This document shows positions 30,849 to 44,209 of a DNA stretch of 64,000 nt, piece by piece. The stretch is from Ascaphus truei. Lineage: Eukaryota > Chordata > Amphibia > Anura > Ascaphidae. The first letter of the stretch is position 1; the number at the start of each line of letters is the position of its first letter. The position numbers and the translations under genes were made by a program. The stretch covers positions 120,868,225-120,932,224 of the forward strand of contig CM071568.1 in NCBI GenBank assembly GCA_036426205.1, given 5' to 3'. Below the pieces are notes generated by a model that saw only the letters and a list, made by a program, of their open reading frames with translations, had not been told where the DNA came from and made no database searches.

Positions 30849-32488
30849 CAGTTAGGTCCGGAAATAATTGGACACTGACACAATTTTCATAATTTTGGCT
30901 CAGTACGCCACCACGATGGATTTGAAATGAAACAACCGAGATGCAATAGAAGTGCAGACTTTCAGCTTTAATTCAAGGGGTTGAACAAAAATATTGTATG
31001 AAACGTTTAGGAATTGCAACCATTTTCATACATAGTCCCCTTATTTCAGGGGCTCAAATGTAATTGGACAAATTAACACAATCATAAATAAAATGTTCAT
31101 TTTTAATACTTTGTCGAGAATCCTTTGCAGGCAATGACTGCTTGAAGTCTGGAACGCATGGACATCACCAAACGCTGGGTTTCCTCCTTTGTGATGCTTT
31201 GCCAGGCCTTTACTGCAGCTGTCTTCAGTTTTTGTTTGTTCGTGGGTCTTTCTGCCTTAAGTTTTGTCTTCAGCAAGTGAAATACATGCTCGATCAGGTG
31301 ATTGACTCGGCCATTGCAGAATATTCCACTTCTTTGCCTCAAAAACTCCTGGGTTGCTTTCCCAGTATGTTTTGGGTCATTGTCCATTTGTAAAGTGAAG
31401 CGCCGTCCAATCAACTTCACTGAATTTGGCTGAATCTGAGCAGACAATATATCCCTATACACTTCAGAATTCATCCGGCTGCTTTTGTCTTCTGTCACAT
31501 CATCAATAAACACTAGTGACCGAGTGCCATTGTAAGCCATGCATGCCCATGCCATCACACTGCCACCACCGTGTTTTACAGATGATGTGGTATGCTTCGG
31601 ATCATGAGCCGTTCCAAGCCTTCGCTATACTTTTTTCTTCCCATCATTCTGGTACAGGTTGATCCTAGTTTAATCTGTCCAAAGAATGCTGTTTCAGAAC
31701 TGGGCTGGCTTTTTTAGATATTGTTTGGCAAAGTCTAATCTGGCCTTTCTATTCTTGAGGCTTATGAATGGTTTGCACCTTGTGGTGAACCCTCTGTATT
31801 TGCTCTCATGAAGTCTTCTCTTTATGGTAGACTTGGATAATGATATGCCTACCTCCTGGAGAGGGTTCTTCACTTGGCTGGATGTTGTGAAGGGGTTTTT
31901 CTTTACCATGGAAATGATCCTACGATCATCCATGACTGTTGTCTTCCATGGGCGTCCAGGCCTTTTTGTGTTGCAGAGCTCACAAGTGCGTTCTTTTTTT
32001 CTCAGACTGTACCAAACTGTTGATTTGGCCACTCCTAAAGTCCCTGCTATCTCTCTGATGGATTTTCTTTTTTTTTTGCAGCCTAAGGATGCACTGTTTC
32101 ACTTGCATTGAGAGCTCCTTTGACTGCATGTTGTGTGTTCACAGCAACAGCTTCCAAATCCGAAAGTCACACCTGGAATCAACTCCAGACCTTTTACCTG
32201 CTTAATTGATGATGAAATAACGAAGGAATAGCCAACACCTGTCCATGAAACAGCTTTTGAGTCAATTGTCCAATTACTTTTGGTCCCTTGAAAAAGAGGG
32301 GGCTACATATTAAAGAGATGTAAATCCTAAACCCTTCCTCCAATTTGGATGTGAATACCCTTACATTAAAACTGATAGACTGCACTTTAAGCCCATATTC
32401 ATTATTTAACTGTAACTTGAATTTATTTTGGTACACAGCCAAAATAACAAAACTTGTATCAGTGTCCAATTATTTCCGGACCTAACTG
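30849..32488 (-). mobile_element. Full-length Tc1-like transposon
   Basis: 1640 bp with long terminal inverted repeats: CAGTTAGGTCCGGAAATAAT at 30849 and the same sequence in reverse complement at 32488, with similarity continuing for about 50 bp. TA flanks both ends (30847-30848 and 32489-32490). The transposase gene lies on the minus strand and is broken. Both ends are intact, so the copy could still have been a substrate for a related transposase. Confidence 0.95.
31103..32125 (-). pseudogene. Tc1-like transposase, broken
   Basis: Read from about 32125 downward. The N-terminal helix-turn-helix region includes SERTCELCNTKRPGRP-like text (the GRP motif) and SLSKSTIKRRLHE. The next part gives RKARLDFAKQYLKKP and then LWTD, the first catalytic Asp, at a stop codon. 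The last frame (31558-31103) includes VMAWACMAYNGTRSLVFID, MDNDPKHT (second Asp) and LIEHVF (catalytic Glu). The second Asp and Glu are about 31 residues apart, against 34 in DD34E enzymes, so a few residues are lost. At least two frame breaks: inactive. Confidence 0.9.
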
Positions 32489-32733
32489 TATATATACTGT
32501 ATATATATATTACAACACAGAAAACACAACAGCACTGACACATAGATATAGGTGCACTAAATTAAACACTCCAAAGGAAATACAATAACAGAAATGAAAA
32601 AAAGTCCAGTCCAGGAGACAATAAATCAAGTACAAACTGTCCACACGAGATGTTTGTGGAAGCAAAAAGCCAAATTCAGTAGTGGGGGGCTGCTGTATCC
32701 AAGGGAGAATCACTCCCCAAAGATAACTGTATA

Positions 32734-32820
32734 GAAAAGGGAAAGAAAAAGCGCACCCCCCTAGTGCTTTATCTTCACTGAAGATAATGCACTAGGGGTG
32801 TGCGTGTTTTTTTTCCTTTT
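32734..32820. repeat. Short foldback hairpin
   Basis: Arms of about 42 bp: GCGCACCCCCCTAGTGC... TATCTTCA meeting TGAAGATAATGCACTAGGGG with almost no loop near 32778. Confidence 0.8.
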
Positions 32821-32824
32821 ATAT

Positions 32825-33820
32825 ATATATTGGTACTATGGTTGAGTTCATGAGATCCTGATTTAATTCAAAAGAGAGGCACTACTCTTTGTATCCATTA
32901 TACAAAAGGTTTATGCATTTTTTTTAAATTATGTATTTAAAGGTAAAAACTCTTCATTATGATTCTTCCCACACCCTCACCCTTTCAAAATAGGAAGGGA
33001 AACTGTAGATCATTAATAAGAAGTACTGACAATTATTTACCTGCTAGACAAGACTACAGATGTTATCAATGTTAATTGGGTGGATTATATTAATGTGAAC
33101 TGTATTATGGTTGCACTAGAACCTGGCAATTGGCGAGTACAATAAAGCCAAATGTTTTAGACACAAACTGCGACACAACATGTTTTGACAAAGGGAAGAA
33201 CAGAATGACAATATTCTGTGCTCATTAAAAAAAATGTCAGTTATAAATTAGCTATCTAGTTATCTTTAGCTATATGAGCTAAGTCTGAGTATATCATTAG
33301 GATGGGAGAAAAAAATACCATTGGAAACTAGATATCAAAGTTCCAAAAGTGTGTTAAAAAAAATTAGCTTTTTTATTTCTTTTTTTGTGTCAGTCAGAAG
33401 TACAATAAGAAACGTAATCATTGGAGATAGGAGGAGACAAAATGTGATACATCTCATTAATATGCGTTCGTCTTCGTATTGACAAGTAACAATTTGGCAC
33501 ACACGGCACTAAACTAGTGTAACGGCAGAAACAGTTTGATACAAGTTATAGCTCTAGTACTTATTGCAATGGGCATGTGAAAATATTATTCGCACAGGAA
33601 ATCCCTGTGGAAATGTAATTGTATTATAACGTATCCCAATCATAAAAGAGAGGACAGAGTAGAGATATTTCCCAGTTTTGATTTCATCAATATGTTATTA
33701 TATCAATATTCATGTTCCCAAATGTGCAGTAAAATACTATTTTGAGTCAGCTTCATGTTGAGCAGTTCCATATACTATATTTTGAAGTAATAATAAAGTG
33801 AAAACATTCAGCCGTCAGAA
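32825..33820. other. Unique intergenic DNA
   Basis: AT-rich, no coding frame or transposon recognised. Confidence 0.4.
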
Positions 33821-33824
33821 TGTA

Positions 33825-34320
33825 ACAATTGGTCGGCGCTGTCCTGCTACAACCAAGTCCCTGCCAGTATTTAGTCGCAGAGGTACCTTCCGCGGCATCC
33901 GCTCCACTGCTGGGTCCTCCCGCTGCTCAGTCCTCCCGCTGCTGGGTCCTCCCGCTGCTGGCCGCTTCTACTATAAGGTAAGTTTTAGAGTAGAGGGTTA
34001 ATGTTAGGGGTTTTAGTGGTTTGGGTAGGAGGTTAACTTTAGGGGTTTAAGTGGTTAGGGTAGCGGTTTAACTTAAAGGGTTTTAGGGGTTAGGGAAAGG
34101 GCTTGGGGTAAGGGGTTTTAGGGTAAGGGGTTAAGATTTTTAGAGAAGGGGGCAGCGTTAGTATTAGGGGTTAAGATTAGGGGGTTTTAGGGTAATGGCT
34201 AAGGGTAGGGACTTACCTTGGCTGCAAAGCAGATGGCGGCTGAGTGTCCCTGAGGCGAAGTCACTTGCAGTTAAATGCCGGCGGTCACTTGGCGAAACGG
34301 CTGCGACCAAATGTCCTAGA
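33825..34320. mobile_element. MITE-like repeat containing telomere-like TTAGGG array
   Basis: The outer parts CAATTGGTCGGCGCTGTCC (33825) and, in reverse complement, ACATTTGGTCGCAGCCGTT (34318) look like decayed inverted repeats. Between them, 33975-34205 is a degenerate tandem array of GGGTTAGGGT/TTTTAGGGGTTA units, similar to the vertebrate telomere repeat TTAGGG but with variable spacers. A CTCCCGCTGCTGGGTC triplication occurs at 33918-33962. Confidence 0.6.
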
Positions 34321-34436
34321 CTGCTTAACCATGCACATCAACAATATGTAATATGTTTCAGAATTAAGGAAATATAAACTACAAATACCCCTGAGAAACT
34401 ACACTACTCTTACAGGAAGTGATATAAATAATACAA

Positions 34437-35790
<1,354 letters not shown>

Positions 35791-35794
35791 ACTC

Positions 35795-36339
35795 ACTGTT
35801 TGTCTACTTCATACATCAGTTTGTTTCAAAAGACATACAGTAAACTAGGAAGTTATAGGGAAAGGGTGTTGTTGCCCTGTAAGGATTCATTTAGGGGGTT
35901 CGGACTGGCTGATTGGTGGTTGCTGAGCTGATTGGAGGATTGGTCAGTGCGAGACAGGTGGAGGATTTACGGGGGAATATTCTGGGTATAAATAAAGGCA
36001 TGTGAAGGGTTTGAGCACACAACTCCCCTGATGTTACAGTCTGATCTGACAATCCCGCAAAAAAAGTTTAAAAAAAGGGTTTGTTTGTATTCAGATATGT
36101 TATTTCAAATTTTTTAAAGTTTAGTTTCTACGGTAGCACCCTTCAATAAAACATCTAGGTCCCAGTTTATCTTGTTTACCGATTGGGATGTAGAATGCCT
36201 TTAATAGTTTTTCAGTAACATTCCTGATAAATCTTGTACTTGAAATGATCCTTCATTAAAACTATTTTCACTCAAATCCAGCTTTTCAAATAAAACTATT
36301 TGCCTTCCATCTGCTTTGTCATAAACAGGGACTAATTTG
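35795..36339. other. Unclassified intergenic DNA with a TATA-like box
   Basis: No family recognised. TATAAATAAA at 35988-35997, preceded by GC-rich text and followed by GGCATGTGAAGGG, could be a TATA box of a retroelement or a chance AT motif. Confidence 0.3.
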
Positions 36340-36343
36340 TATA

Positions 36344-37517
36344 TGTAGCGCAGTTTCCCCAACCCCCTGGGAGATGTGTAGTCATGGTGTGTGTATGGTG
36401 CAATACCTGGTGGCTCACAGGAGGCCTGAGCCTACGCTGCTGGGAGCCTGGGGTGTATCCTGGAATGATGCTCGGTAGCGCCTCCACCTGTAGCACGATT
36501 CTATAGTGTAGAATGACCCCGTTACAGGACACATAAGAAATAATATTACACACAGGGTATAACGGAACAGTTTACTATCCACACTAATATAGTACAGCCT
36601 ACCCACCAGGCCTCGCACGGCCGTACCTCCCAAAGTACCTAGCGGCCCATGGGCACCAAACCAACCCGGTGTCCACAAAGTCAAATCCCGCCACCCAATG
36701 TGTGGTACAGTGCTGCCCACTAATATGTGAAGGTGAGTTGGTGCACATGATGAGGTGAGGTACCTGCCGGGTGTGTTCACACCTGTGTGCGCAGTGATGC
36801 TGATGGGATCCACGGATCCAGTGACGGAAACCGCGAAGCCTCCGCCTCTGCGTTGGGTGGGTCCCGCAGGGATCGTACCACCATTTGCAATGTCTCTTTG
36901 TTTCAGGTATTTGGTCCCAGATCACCTGAGGTCAGGATGCAGCCACGTCCTGGCTGTGTCCCTCACTTTAATGCTATAGGTGCAGTGTCCCTATCTATGG
37001 GCCAGTCTCTGCAGCAACCACAAGCTGAGGGGAGTCGGGGCCTAGCTGGGGCCTAATGGGGGTCATCTGCACACATGCACCCTACCCTGATGGCGTTCCA
37101 GTTCCGACTGGCGTGGCTCACAGCGCACCAAATGTATCAATATGCCCTTGCAGGGGAAACGTGCACCCTATTGACTGCCATGGGTCAGGTGGTGCTTTGC
37201 CCCTATGCATCCTGGGAGCTGTAGTTCCCCATGCAGAGCTGTCTCTATCTATGCCGCCACTCTGTGCTGTCTGCACATTCGCAAGCCTCGCGCATGCCTG
37301 ATTAGACAAAAATGGTGGCGCCTTGTGAAGGGAGCCGCCGGGGACCTCTGGCGACCCGGTCGCCTCAGTTATCAACCTGCGATGTCTACCACTGCTCCCC
37401 GCAGCTACCGGCGCTTGCCGGGTGCACGCGCACCCCTCCGTTGACAGCCGCGTGCCCCTGCAGCGTTCCCAGATGTAAAGGCAAGGCAGGAAGCCCAGTG
37501 GGGGAACCCTGGCCACA
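36344..37517 (-). mobile_element. Solo LTR (gypsy-like family) with TATA TSD
   Basis: 1174 bp; minus strand starts TGTGGCCAGGGTTCC and ends AACTGCGCTACA. TATA lies at 36340-36343 and 37518-37521. The 36344-36480 end matches the end of the 9454 LTR (GGAGGCCTGAG, GAGCCTGGGGTGTATCC). The other half has a ZNF143-like GCATCCTGGGAGCTGTAGTT (37207-37226), CGCGCATGCC (37289) and AAATGGTGGCG (37310). No internal region. Confidence 0.85.
37207..37226 (-). promoter_or_regulatory. ZNF143-like motif in LTR
   Basis: Reverse complement reads AACTACAGCTCCCAGGATGC, an excellent match to the ZNF143/Staf consensus. Positionally equivalent motifs exist in the LTRs at 9454 and 11699. Confidence 0.65.
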
Positions 37518-37521
37518 TATA

Positions 37522-37544
37522 AATAAATGGAAATGTCTCTGTTC

Positions 37545-37576
<32 letters not shown>

Positions 37577-38820
37577 ATGACCAGGGTGCAGAAAAAAGAA
37601 AAAGGCGCCTAGGTCATTCTTCTACATTTTCACTTCTCGGCGTTTGTGGGGACGTGGACCTTATTGGCTGCATTAATTAGGGAAAGGTTAAACATAAGGT
37701 ATACCTCCCAAAGAGTGTTAACTGTTTACTATTGCACTGCAGTTATTTACACAATTGATATTGTTTCATTGTAGCGCTTAAAGTTCTTTTTTCACACACA
37801 CATAAATCTATATATGATCTAAGGAGCTATACAAGTTCAAAATCCTTAAATAAAGTGCAAAATAGTGCATGTGTTTATTTAAGTGATTCATTATATCAGA
37901 CTTACATTTTCTATACCTGTCGTAACATACCCAGATCTAGGAGCAGTGGATCAAGAGCACAAATACTCCCAAGATTATGTGAAAAACAAGAAAAAGAACA
38001 TATAGTGCAATATTGTATGACTAATTAATGATTATGTGACACTTCAATAGTATCTCACTCACAATTGTGACGATGAATCTAGGCGGTGCGGTTGAGTCAC
38101 CAACTCACAGAAGATTTCTTCTAATGTTGTAGACGTAGAGCATCCCTCTGCAACAGGGTAGGAGGGATGGGTAGATTCCCATATGTGAAGAATAGAACAG
38201 AGAGGGCACAGATAGTGGAGATTGATTTTATTATGTTAGAAATAAAAGTAATACTCTTACAAAAGTGCTATATGTACAGGCATATGGACCACCCTGGGTC
38301 AGATAGTGGTTGAGGACTGCAACACTCCTTCCTGATGTCCAGATGCAGGAAGGGGAAAAACAAAGAGAACTTGGCCCAGGATCCTCAGATTGTTCACCCC
38401 CACCTTGGGGGTTTCTGGATGGTCTACAAGCTCACCATACAAGCTCAAAAATATATCTATATATAAATTTATATTAATTTATCAAGAGTGTGAAACCATA
38501 AAAAGAAGGGGGAATAAAACATATAAATTCATAATAAACAGAGATAGCATGTGTCCTGTTCCACTGCACAAAAATGTTGATATCAATTGCATTAAAAATC
38601 CAGAACGAATAACTAAAGGGAATGTTAAAATGAAATATATACTCAAATATATTAAAACCAAATAAATTAAGTGAATAGTATCTATCATATCCCCAAAAAA
38701 CTGGGGGAAAAAACTTAATTAGTACAATCATTAATAAAAATTAATAATAAATAATACATTTAAAATAAATTAGGAGGGCCAGATTGGATGAGGGTGGAAA
38801 AGGACATATGCTCAGTACAT
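37522..38820. other. Unclassified non-coding DNA
   Basis: (AT)n at 37545-37572, a short inverted repeat AGAATGACC...GGTCATTCT at 37574-37620, then AT-rich sequence with no recognised coding region. Part near 38760-38820 may be the 3' untranslated end of the Penelope-like element. Confidence 0.35.
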
Positions 38821-38829
38821 AGTAATAAT

Positions 38830-39262
38830 CACTTCAAACTAAAAAAGCATTGATGTCAAAGTCCACATTTAAATCATGTGATTGTAGTGTATTCAATCAG
38901 TGTATTCAAAAGGATTCCCGTTGGGATCAATGTAGTGTCCTATTGCCACCTCTCCAATTGTTTTAACCTGTTCCAGTCCCAAGTATGTTTAACCCATTGG
39001 GTTAGAGTTATGATTCTTTTTGAAATTTAGTCATACACTACGAGACTAATCCTAATGTAATGTTTCTTATGTGTTCCAGTATCCTCAATCTCAAAGGGCG
39101 AATGGTTCTGCCTACATAGTGCAAACCACACGGACAGGTGAGTACATAAACTACACAATTACTTTTGCAGTTTATAAAGCTGGTTATTTTCGAGACTTTA
39201 CCAGTTGTGTTGGAAATGAATGTATCTGTCTTTTCTGAGACAAATTTGCAGGCCTTACATTT
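38830..39262 (-). pseudogene. Penelope-like element GIY-YIG endonuclease
   Basis: Minus-strand reading gives FFKCKACKFVSEKTDTF (a paired-cysteine motif just upstream of the nuclease), then SFINCKSNCVVYVLTCPCG, LHYVGRTIRPLRLRILEHIR. VVY...LHYVG is the GIY-YIG core form used by Penelope-like elements, and RPLRLRILEH contains the conserved Arg and the following E-H. Later text (WNRLKQLERW, NPFEYTD) carries the downstream conserved Glu region, but with frame shifts. The reverse transcriptase of the same element lies at 44884-45675 on the same strand, separated by the hAT insertion. Confidence 0.82.
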
Positions 39263-39475
39263 AAAAAAAAGTTGTGTGTGTGCTGATCACGCTCATTTTA
39301 AGTGAAACTTCTTTGTCTTTTGTCACTGTTTTGTCACAGAAATTGTATTTGTAATGGTAATGTTTTTAATTAATAATTAAAACACAATTTCAGTGCTAAA
39401 ACCCAAAGAAGTTTGACTTAGAACACGTGTTTTAGCTATTTGCACTTCTATATTTATAGTAACTGAATTCCTTGT

Positions 39476-39630
39476 GTGTCTGTGCGTCTGTCAGTGTGTG
39501 TATCTGTGTGTCAGTCAGTGTGTGTGTGTTTGTGTGTGTGTGTATGTCAGTCATTGTGTGTGTCAGTCAGTGTGTGTATGTGAGTGAATGAGTGTGTGTC
39601 GGTGTGTGTCGGTGTGTGTGTGAGTGTTAT
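39476..39630. repeat. (TG)-rich microsatellite
   Basis: Interrupted TG repeat with TCAGTCAGTGTG variants, the cause of Val/Cys-rich and Thr/His-rich frames on either strand. Confidence 0.9.
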
Positions 39631-39939
39631 TCTCAGGATCCTGCCCTCCCTTTCTCCTGACTCCCCCCCAGCGGAGGTGCGGAGGTATGGAGACATAGGG
39701 AGGGGGTGTCTGTCTGAGCCCCCCACCGAGAGCAGCCCCCACTCTCTCCCCGGCCATGTCCTGCTGATGGTGCCTTCTGTTGGAGCCAGCCCTCCGGCCA
39801 GGGCTGCCAACAGAAATCACGGGGCCCAGGACCAATGAAAGGAGCAGCTTTCCCCCCCGAAAAAAAAATCATACGCAACTGTTTTCTTGTTATAATACTG
39901 AAAAAACATTACAATGCAGTCTGTTTATATTAATATTTT

Positions 39940-40125
39940 CAACAAAAGACAAAGATACCCAATGCTACATCAAATGTGACAAAATACATAGTTAAATACT
40001 TCAATGTTAGTATTCTCATGAATAGCATTCATTTAGTTAAACCCTTTGGCCAAAGCGTTATAAGCCTGCAGCCACGTCACGGCATGACCAGTATGCAGGT
40101 CCTAACACTACCTGTGAAAATTCTC
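39940..40125 (+). repeat. Interspersed repeat D, copy 2
   Basis: AACAAAAGACAAAGATACCC to CGGCATGACCAGTATGCAGG; matches 13612-13825 in reverse and 40286-40510 directly. Non-coding. Confidence 0.85.
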
Positions 40126-40229
40126 ATTTACCCACTACCTACCTACTAACCTCAACCAACTGATACCAACTGATACCAGTTGAAAATTAATAAACGCACA
40201 ATTCCAGCAAGCTCTAACACCAGAACCCA

Positions 40230-40253
40230 CCACATCATATATATATATATATT

Positions 40254-40286
<33 letters not shown>

Positions 40287-40290
40287 TGCA
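40230..40290. repeat. (AT)n microsatellite
   Basis: Interrupted AT tract between the two direct copies of repeat D. Confidence 0.9.
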
Positions 40291-40510
40291 AAATGAGTGC
40301 TCTGTGTGGCCAAATGTATATAACAAAAGAAAAAGATATCCAATGCTACATCCAATGTGACAGAATACATAGATACTTCAATGTTCGTATTCTCATGAAT
40401 AAGGGTCATTTAGTTAAACACTTTGGCCAAAGTGTTATAAGCCTGCAGCCACGTCACGGCATGACCAGTTACAGGTCACTACTATTTTCACTACCTGTGA
40501 AAATTGCCAT
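40286..40510 (+). repeat. Interspersed repeat D, copy 3
   Basis: Includes a 5' part (GCAAAATGAGTGCTCTGTGTG) also present in copy 1 but not in copy 2, then the shared body. With copy 2 it forms a direct pair about 350 bp apart. Confidence 0.85.
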
Positions 40511-40744
40511 TTACTGTACCTCTACAGTGGAGGGAGAATGGCCTCAATAGATCTGTCCTACACAAACACATAAAAATTACCTGCTACTTATGAAGTGGGG
40601 TGGGGTGAGCTTAAACCCTGGAAGGATGTGCCACAAAGCTCCAAACAACTGATATCTTTTTAAACTTATTTTTATTAAATTATCTCAAACGTTGTCATGG
40701 GCTGCTATTTAAATTTATATGAAGCTTCAAAAAAATAATCTTTG

Positions 40745-43370
40745 TAATGGTTCTAAGACGGATGCGTTGCCCATCTCCTCATTGCTAGACTTGCAAAATC
40801 TTGTATCAGGTCGCGAAAATTTCGTTTTTGAGCGAGTTCATGCTCAATGGACAGCATTGCTAGATTGTTGATGCGCTGTTCACTCATTGTTGAACGGAGG
40901 CAGTTTTTTTATCATTGATAATTTGCTGAATGCTCATTCTCCTTCAGCCACAGATAGAGGTAGAGTGCAGAAAATTCTAAGAGCAATGCATACCACTCCA
41001 AATATTCCTTCAAGTTGTAGCGTATAAATTGCATTTAATAAGTTGAGTGGACCAGAGTCTTGTTCAAATGTGGCATCGTATACTTTTCGAAGATGTAGAA
41101 TTTCACTTGCTAAAGATGTTGTAAGGTCTTCCGGGTATTTAGACACAAGAGTTTCAGCGGATGTCACAACTTCTTCTTCTGTCATAGTTCTCAATTTTTT
41201 AAATGGGAGAAAACAAGTGGCACACATATTCCATGGATTTAAAACATTGGTTGAGCTCACAAATAACGGAATCGAGTACCACAAGGAAAACATTAACTTT
41301 GAATGTTGTCTCAGAGTCTTCCAATTCATGATGGTCTTCAGATTCATTTAGATGCTTTTTCCTTTTCCTCTGTCGACGTGGACGAATGCTTAAATCCTTA
41401 GGTATATCAAGATTATCAACAACAACTGTGGTTTCTGAAATGACATCTTGCCACTTTTCCCGAAGTGACTGCATTTCAGCAGAAGGAGCTTTAATATTTG
41501 CTGCTCCAATTTTGATTGAAATAGATCTTGATTGCAGAATCAGGCTTCTCTCTTCGAAACTGTTCAAAACATTTATCCAGAATGTTGCAAGTAGAACTGC
41601 TTTGAAGGATAAAAAAATAATCTTTTAGGCCTACTGCTTCGGAACAAGCTTCACTTGAAAGTTTTTTAGATTAAATTATCTTCTTTAAAGCATCAATTAT
41701 CTCTGGAAGTTTTCCAGCAATTGGACGAACGGCTTCCACTCTTGCACTCCATCTAGTGTCACTTAGACCATGCAGTGAACACCTAATTGTATCTTTCAAA
41801 ATGTGCCACCTTTCAGGGCTCCCACTGAAGAGAACATATAAGTGATTCACACATCTATCGCTTCCGTACAACACGATGCTGCATGCACACCCACAAGATT
41901 TAAGGAATGGGCTGCATAGGGGCAAAAGATAGCAGTAGGGTATTTTTCTTGTATGCAGGCTCTTACTCCTTTTATTTTGCCAGACATATTGGCTCCATTG
42001 TCAAATCCTTGTCCTCTGCAATCTTCAATGTTGATACCATGTTCATGTGATCTTAACAGCAACATATCCACAATTTCCTTGCCCGTCTTATGAAAGAAGT
42101 CCACAAATTCAATGAATCTCTCTTGAATAATCCAAACATTTGTCACCACGTCTCTGTGAATATATCGCAGAACAATGACGTTCTGTTCTGTGTGAGAAAC
42201 ATCTAGCGTTGCATCACAAATCACAGAAAAATAAATTGCCTCTTCACTTTCTTTTAGAATGGTGTCTTGAACGCGCTTTCCACATACATTTATACATTTA
42301 TTTTGGGTTTTCCAGGATAAATAATGAGCCTGGAGTCTTTTTCCTTTCTCTTGACTATTCTTCACTTTTTCTAAATGTTCTTGAAGCAGAGGATCATAAT
42401 GTGATATCAACTCGAGTAAACCAAGAAAATTCTCATTATGTAAATCTCCAATAGTTTGAGAACTCCCTCAGAAGGCCATATTCCTGGATGCCAGAAATAA
42501 CATCACGTCTAGTAATTGTTCTAGCAGGGCAGCAAACTTCTCCATATCTCTTTCTAAACTCCTTTGTATTTCTGCATCTACTCCATGTCCTCCAATAGAC
42601 TTCTGCAGGTTTCTCCAACTCCAATAGCTTTGTTTGTGCTGACTGCTCTTTTCATGTTCTGGTTGTCTAGTGTACAGTTTATTCCACTTTATTTTCAATG
42701 GATCCAATCCTTCTTTCTTGCACAGTAAACTGCCAGCATTGCTTCGGTCGTGAGGAAATGCAAGACAAAGGACACAGTGCAATACATGTTTACTAGTGCT
42801 CCATCCAAGCCAGTCCCGTGTAAGTTTTTCACGACCATTGGCTGATTTCACATACGAAAGAAACTCATGGAATGAGCGCTTATCACAATCCACAGGCATG
42901 CATGTAATCACTTGCCTTAATTCTTTTTCAGTCTTTAATCATCAGAGCACTATCCTCTCTCTGTATTTGTCTTTCAGGGCGTCTGACCATATAGCTGGAT
43001 CCTTCCAGTCAATATCTTTTCAAAATGTTTTTGTGATTCTGAGAGGCTGCTTTGAGCTTGTCCTTCTACCTCGGGCATCTCTTCTTGAATTGCTGTCCCA
43101 GTGGTGAAAGACGAAGTGCTGCAACAAGCGCTTTCCTCTTGTTCTGCTTCCTTATGGTCCTTTTCAACTTCTGCCTCAGGAGATAAATTATCTTCAACAT
43201 CTTGCTGGTTGGATTTAGCCTTGTTAAAAAACTTAAAGACTAATTTCTTGTTTCTCAATCTCCCATCCTCCTCTTCTCGTTCTTTCTTTTGTTTCCGTTT
43301 CAGAGAACTTGTGGTGGTACATTTTAAAAATTCAATTTGTTCTACTAATAGCAGGTAATGAAAACTGAAC
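40745..43370 (-). pseudogene. ZMYM1-like hAT transposase, broken
   Basis: About 2.6 kb of minus-strand coding text in five or more frames. In order: a Lys/Glu-rich N-terminus (43370-42975); a TTF-type zinc-finger region (42911-42700) with RDWLGWSTSKHVLHCVLC; the catalytic core (42410-41847) with CDATLDVSHTEQ, where the first acidic residue lies, and RGQGFDNGANMSGK near 42005-41965, the second; SDTRWSAR (41760), the hAT R-W motif; a long helical segment (41567-40934); and a C-terminal dimerisation end with EQRINNLAMLSIEHEL (about 40870). Length matches ZMYM1-like transposase proteins of about 850-900 residues. Frameshifts between all parts make it a pseudogene, not a host ZMYM1 gene: there are no introns and it sits between hAT-type inverted repeats. 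Confidence 0.9.
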
Positions 43371-43439
43371 TTTTGTGCTTTATTATAACATAAGATATAG
43401 AATATACCGTTTCCTTTATTTAACGTAAGATGACCAGTC

Positions 43440-43738
43440 TGAAAACCAAAACTACAAAGCAGGTTCTTTGACCCTTAATGCAAGAACTCTTCAATTAATT
43501 AGTATCACTTACAATCACAACTTAAACCAATGTGCAAATAAAAAAATACTTAATATTAAAACCTAAATATTACATTGAGAACTTATTCAGATAACCAGAA
43601 CTACAGAGCCGGTTCTTTGACCCTTAATGCAAGAACTCTTCAATTAATTAGTATCACTTACAATCACAACTCAATCCAATGTGCAAATGAAAAAATACTT
43701 AATATTAAAACCTAAATATTACGTTGAGAATATAAGAA
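43440..43738. repeat. 149-bp tandem duplication
   Basis: Two copies of a 149-bp unit marked by GGTTCTTTGACCCTTAATGC at 43462 and 43611, about 95% alike. Just upstream of the transposase start on the minus strand, so it may be subterminal repeats of the hAT element. Confidence 0.9.
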
Positions 43739-44209
43739 CCAAGAAATCTGCAATTGTACTGAAATTACTATGTAAAGTTGCTGTCCTTGGGGAGGTAAAA
43801 ACCTTACAGAAGGACAGGTGCGCCTTACCTAATGCTGTCATTAGGGTGGTTGATGGCGAGCGGCCTCAAGCCCAGAGCAGTGAACAGCAGGGGTACCTCA
43901 GGCTGGTAAGTTTTGTCCCTAGGGTGGGGTTAAGTATAGGCCTGGTATTCAGCGGTCGCGTGGGTCTGCCGGTTCACATCGGGGAGCCCCAAGATCTCCG
44001 CAAGTCAGTTGGCCCCTATACTATGTGATCGCCAATTCGGCTTATACTACGGTTTGAAATTGCAGCATTTACTCCTACTTTATGGTTGCCATTCCGGCTT
44101 TCAAGAGTTAATTGGACTCATCTCCAGCTCAAATGCTTTTGTCTCAGAGTTTGTAGCGGCAATCATTGAGGTGTTTTCCTCTCTATACTGCTGGGGTTAA
44201 ATATAGGCC

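Noticed and set aside
40286..40510. Repeat D as a tRNA-derived SINE
   Set aside because: No A/B promoter boxes or tail could be seen, so the class is left open.
40745..43370. Host ZMYM1 gene
   Set aside because: Protein text resembles ZMYM1, but it lacks introns, is frameshifted, and lies between hAT-type inverted repeats; ZMYM1-like proteins share ancestry with these transposases.
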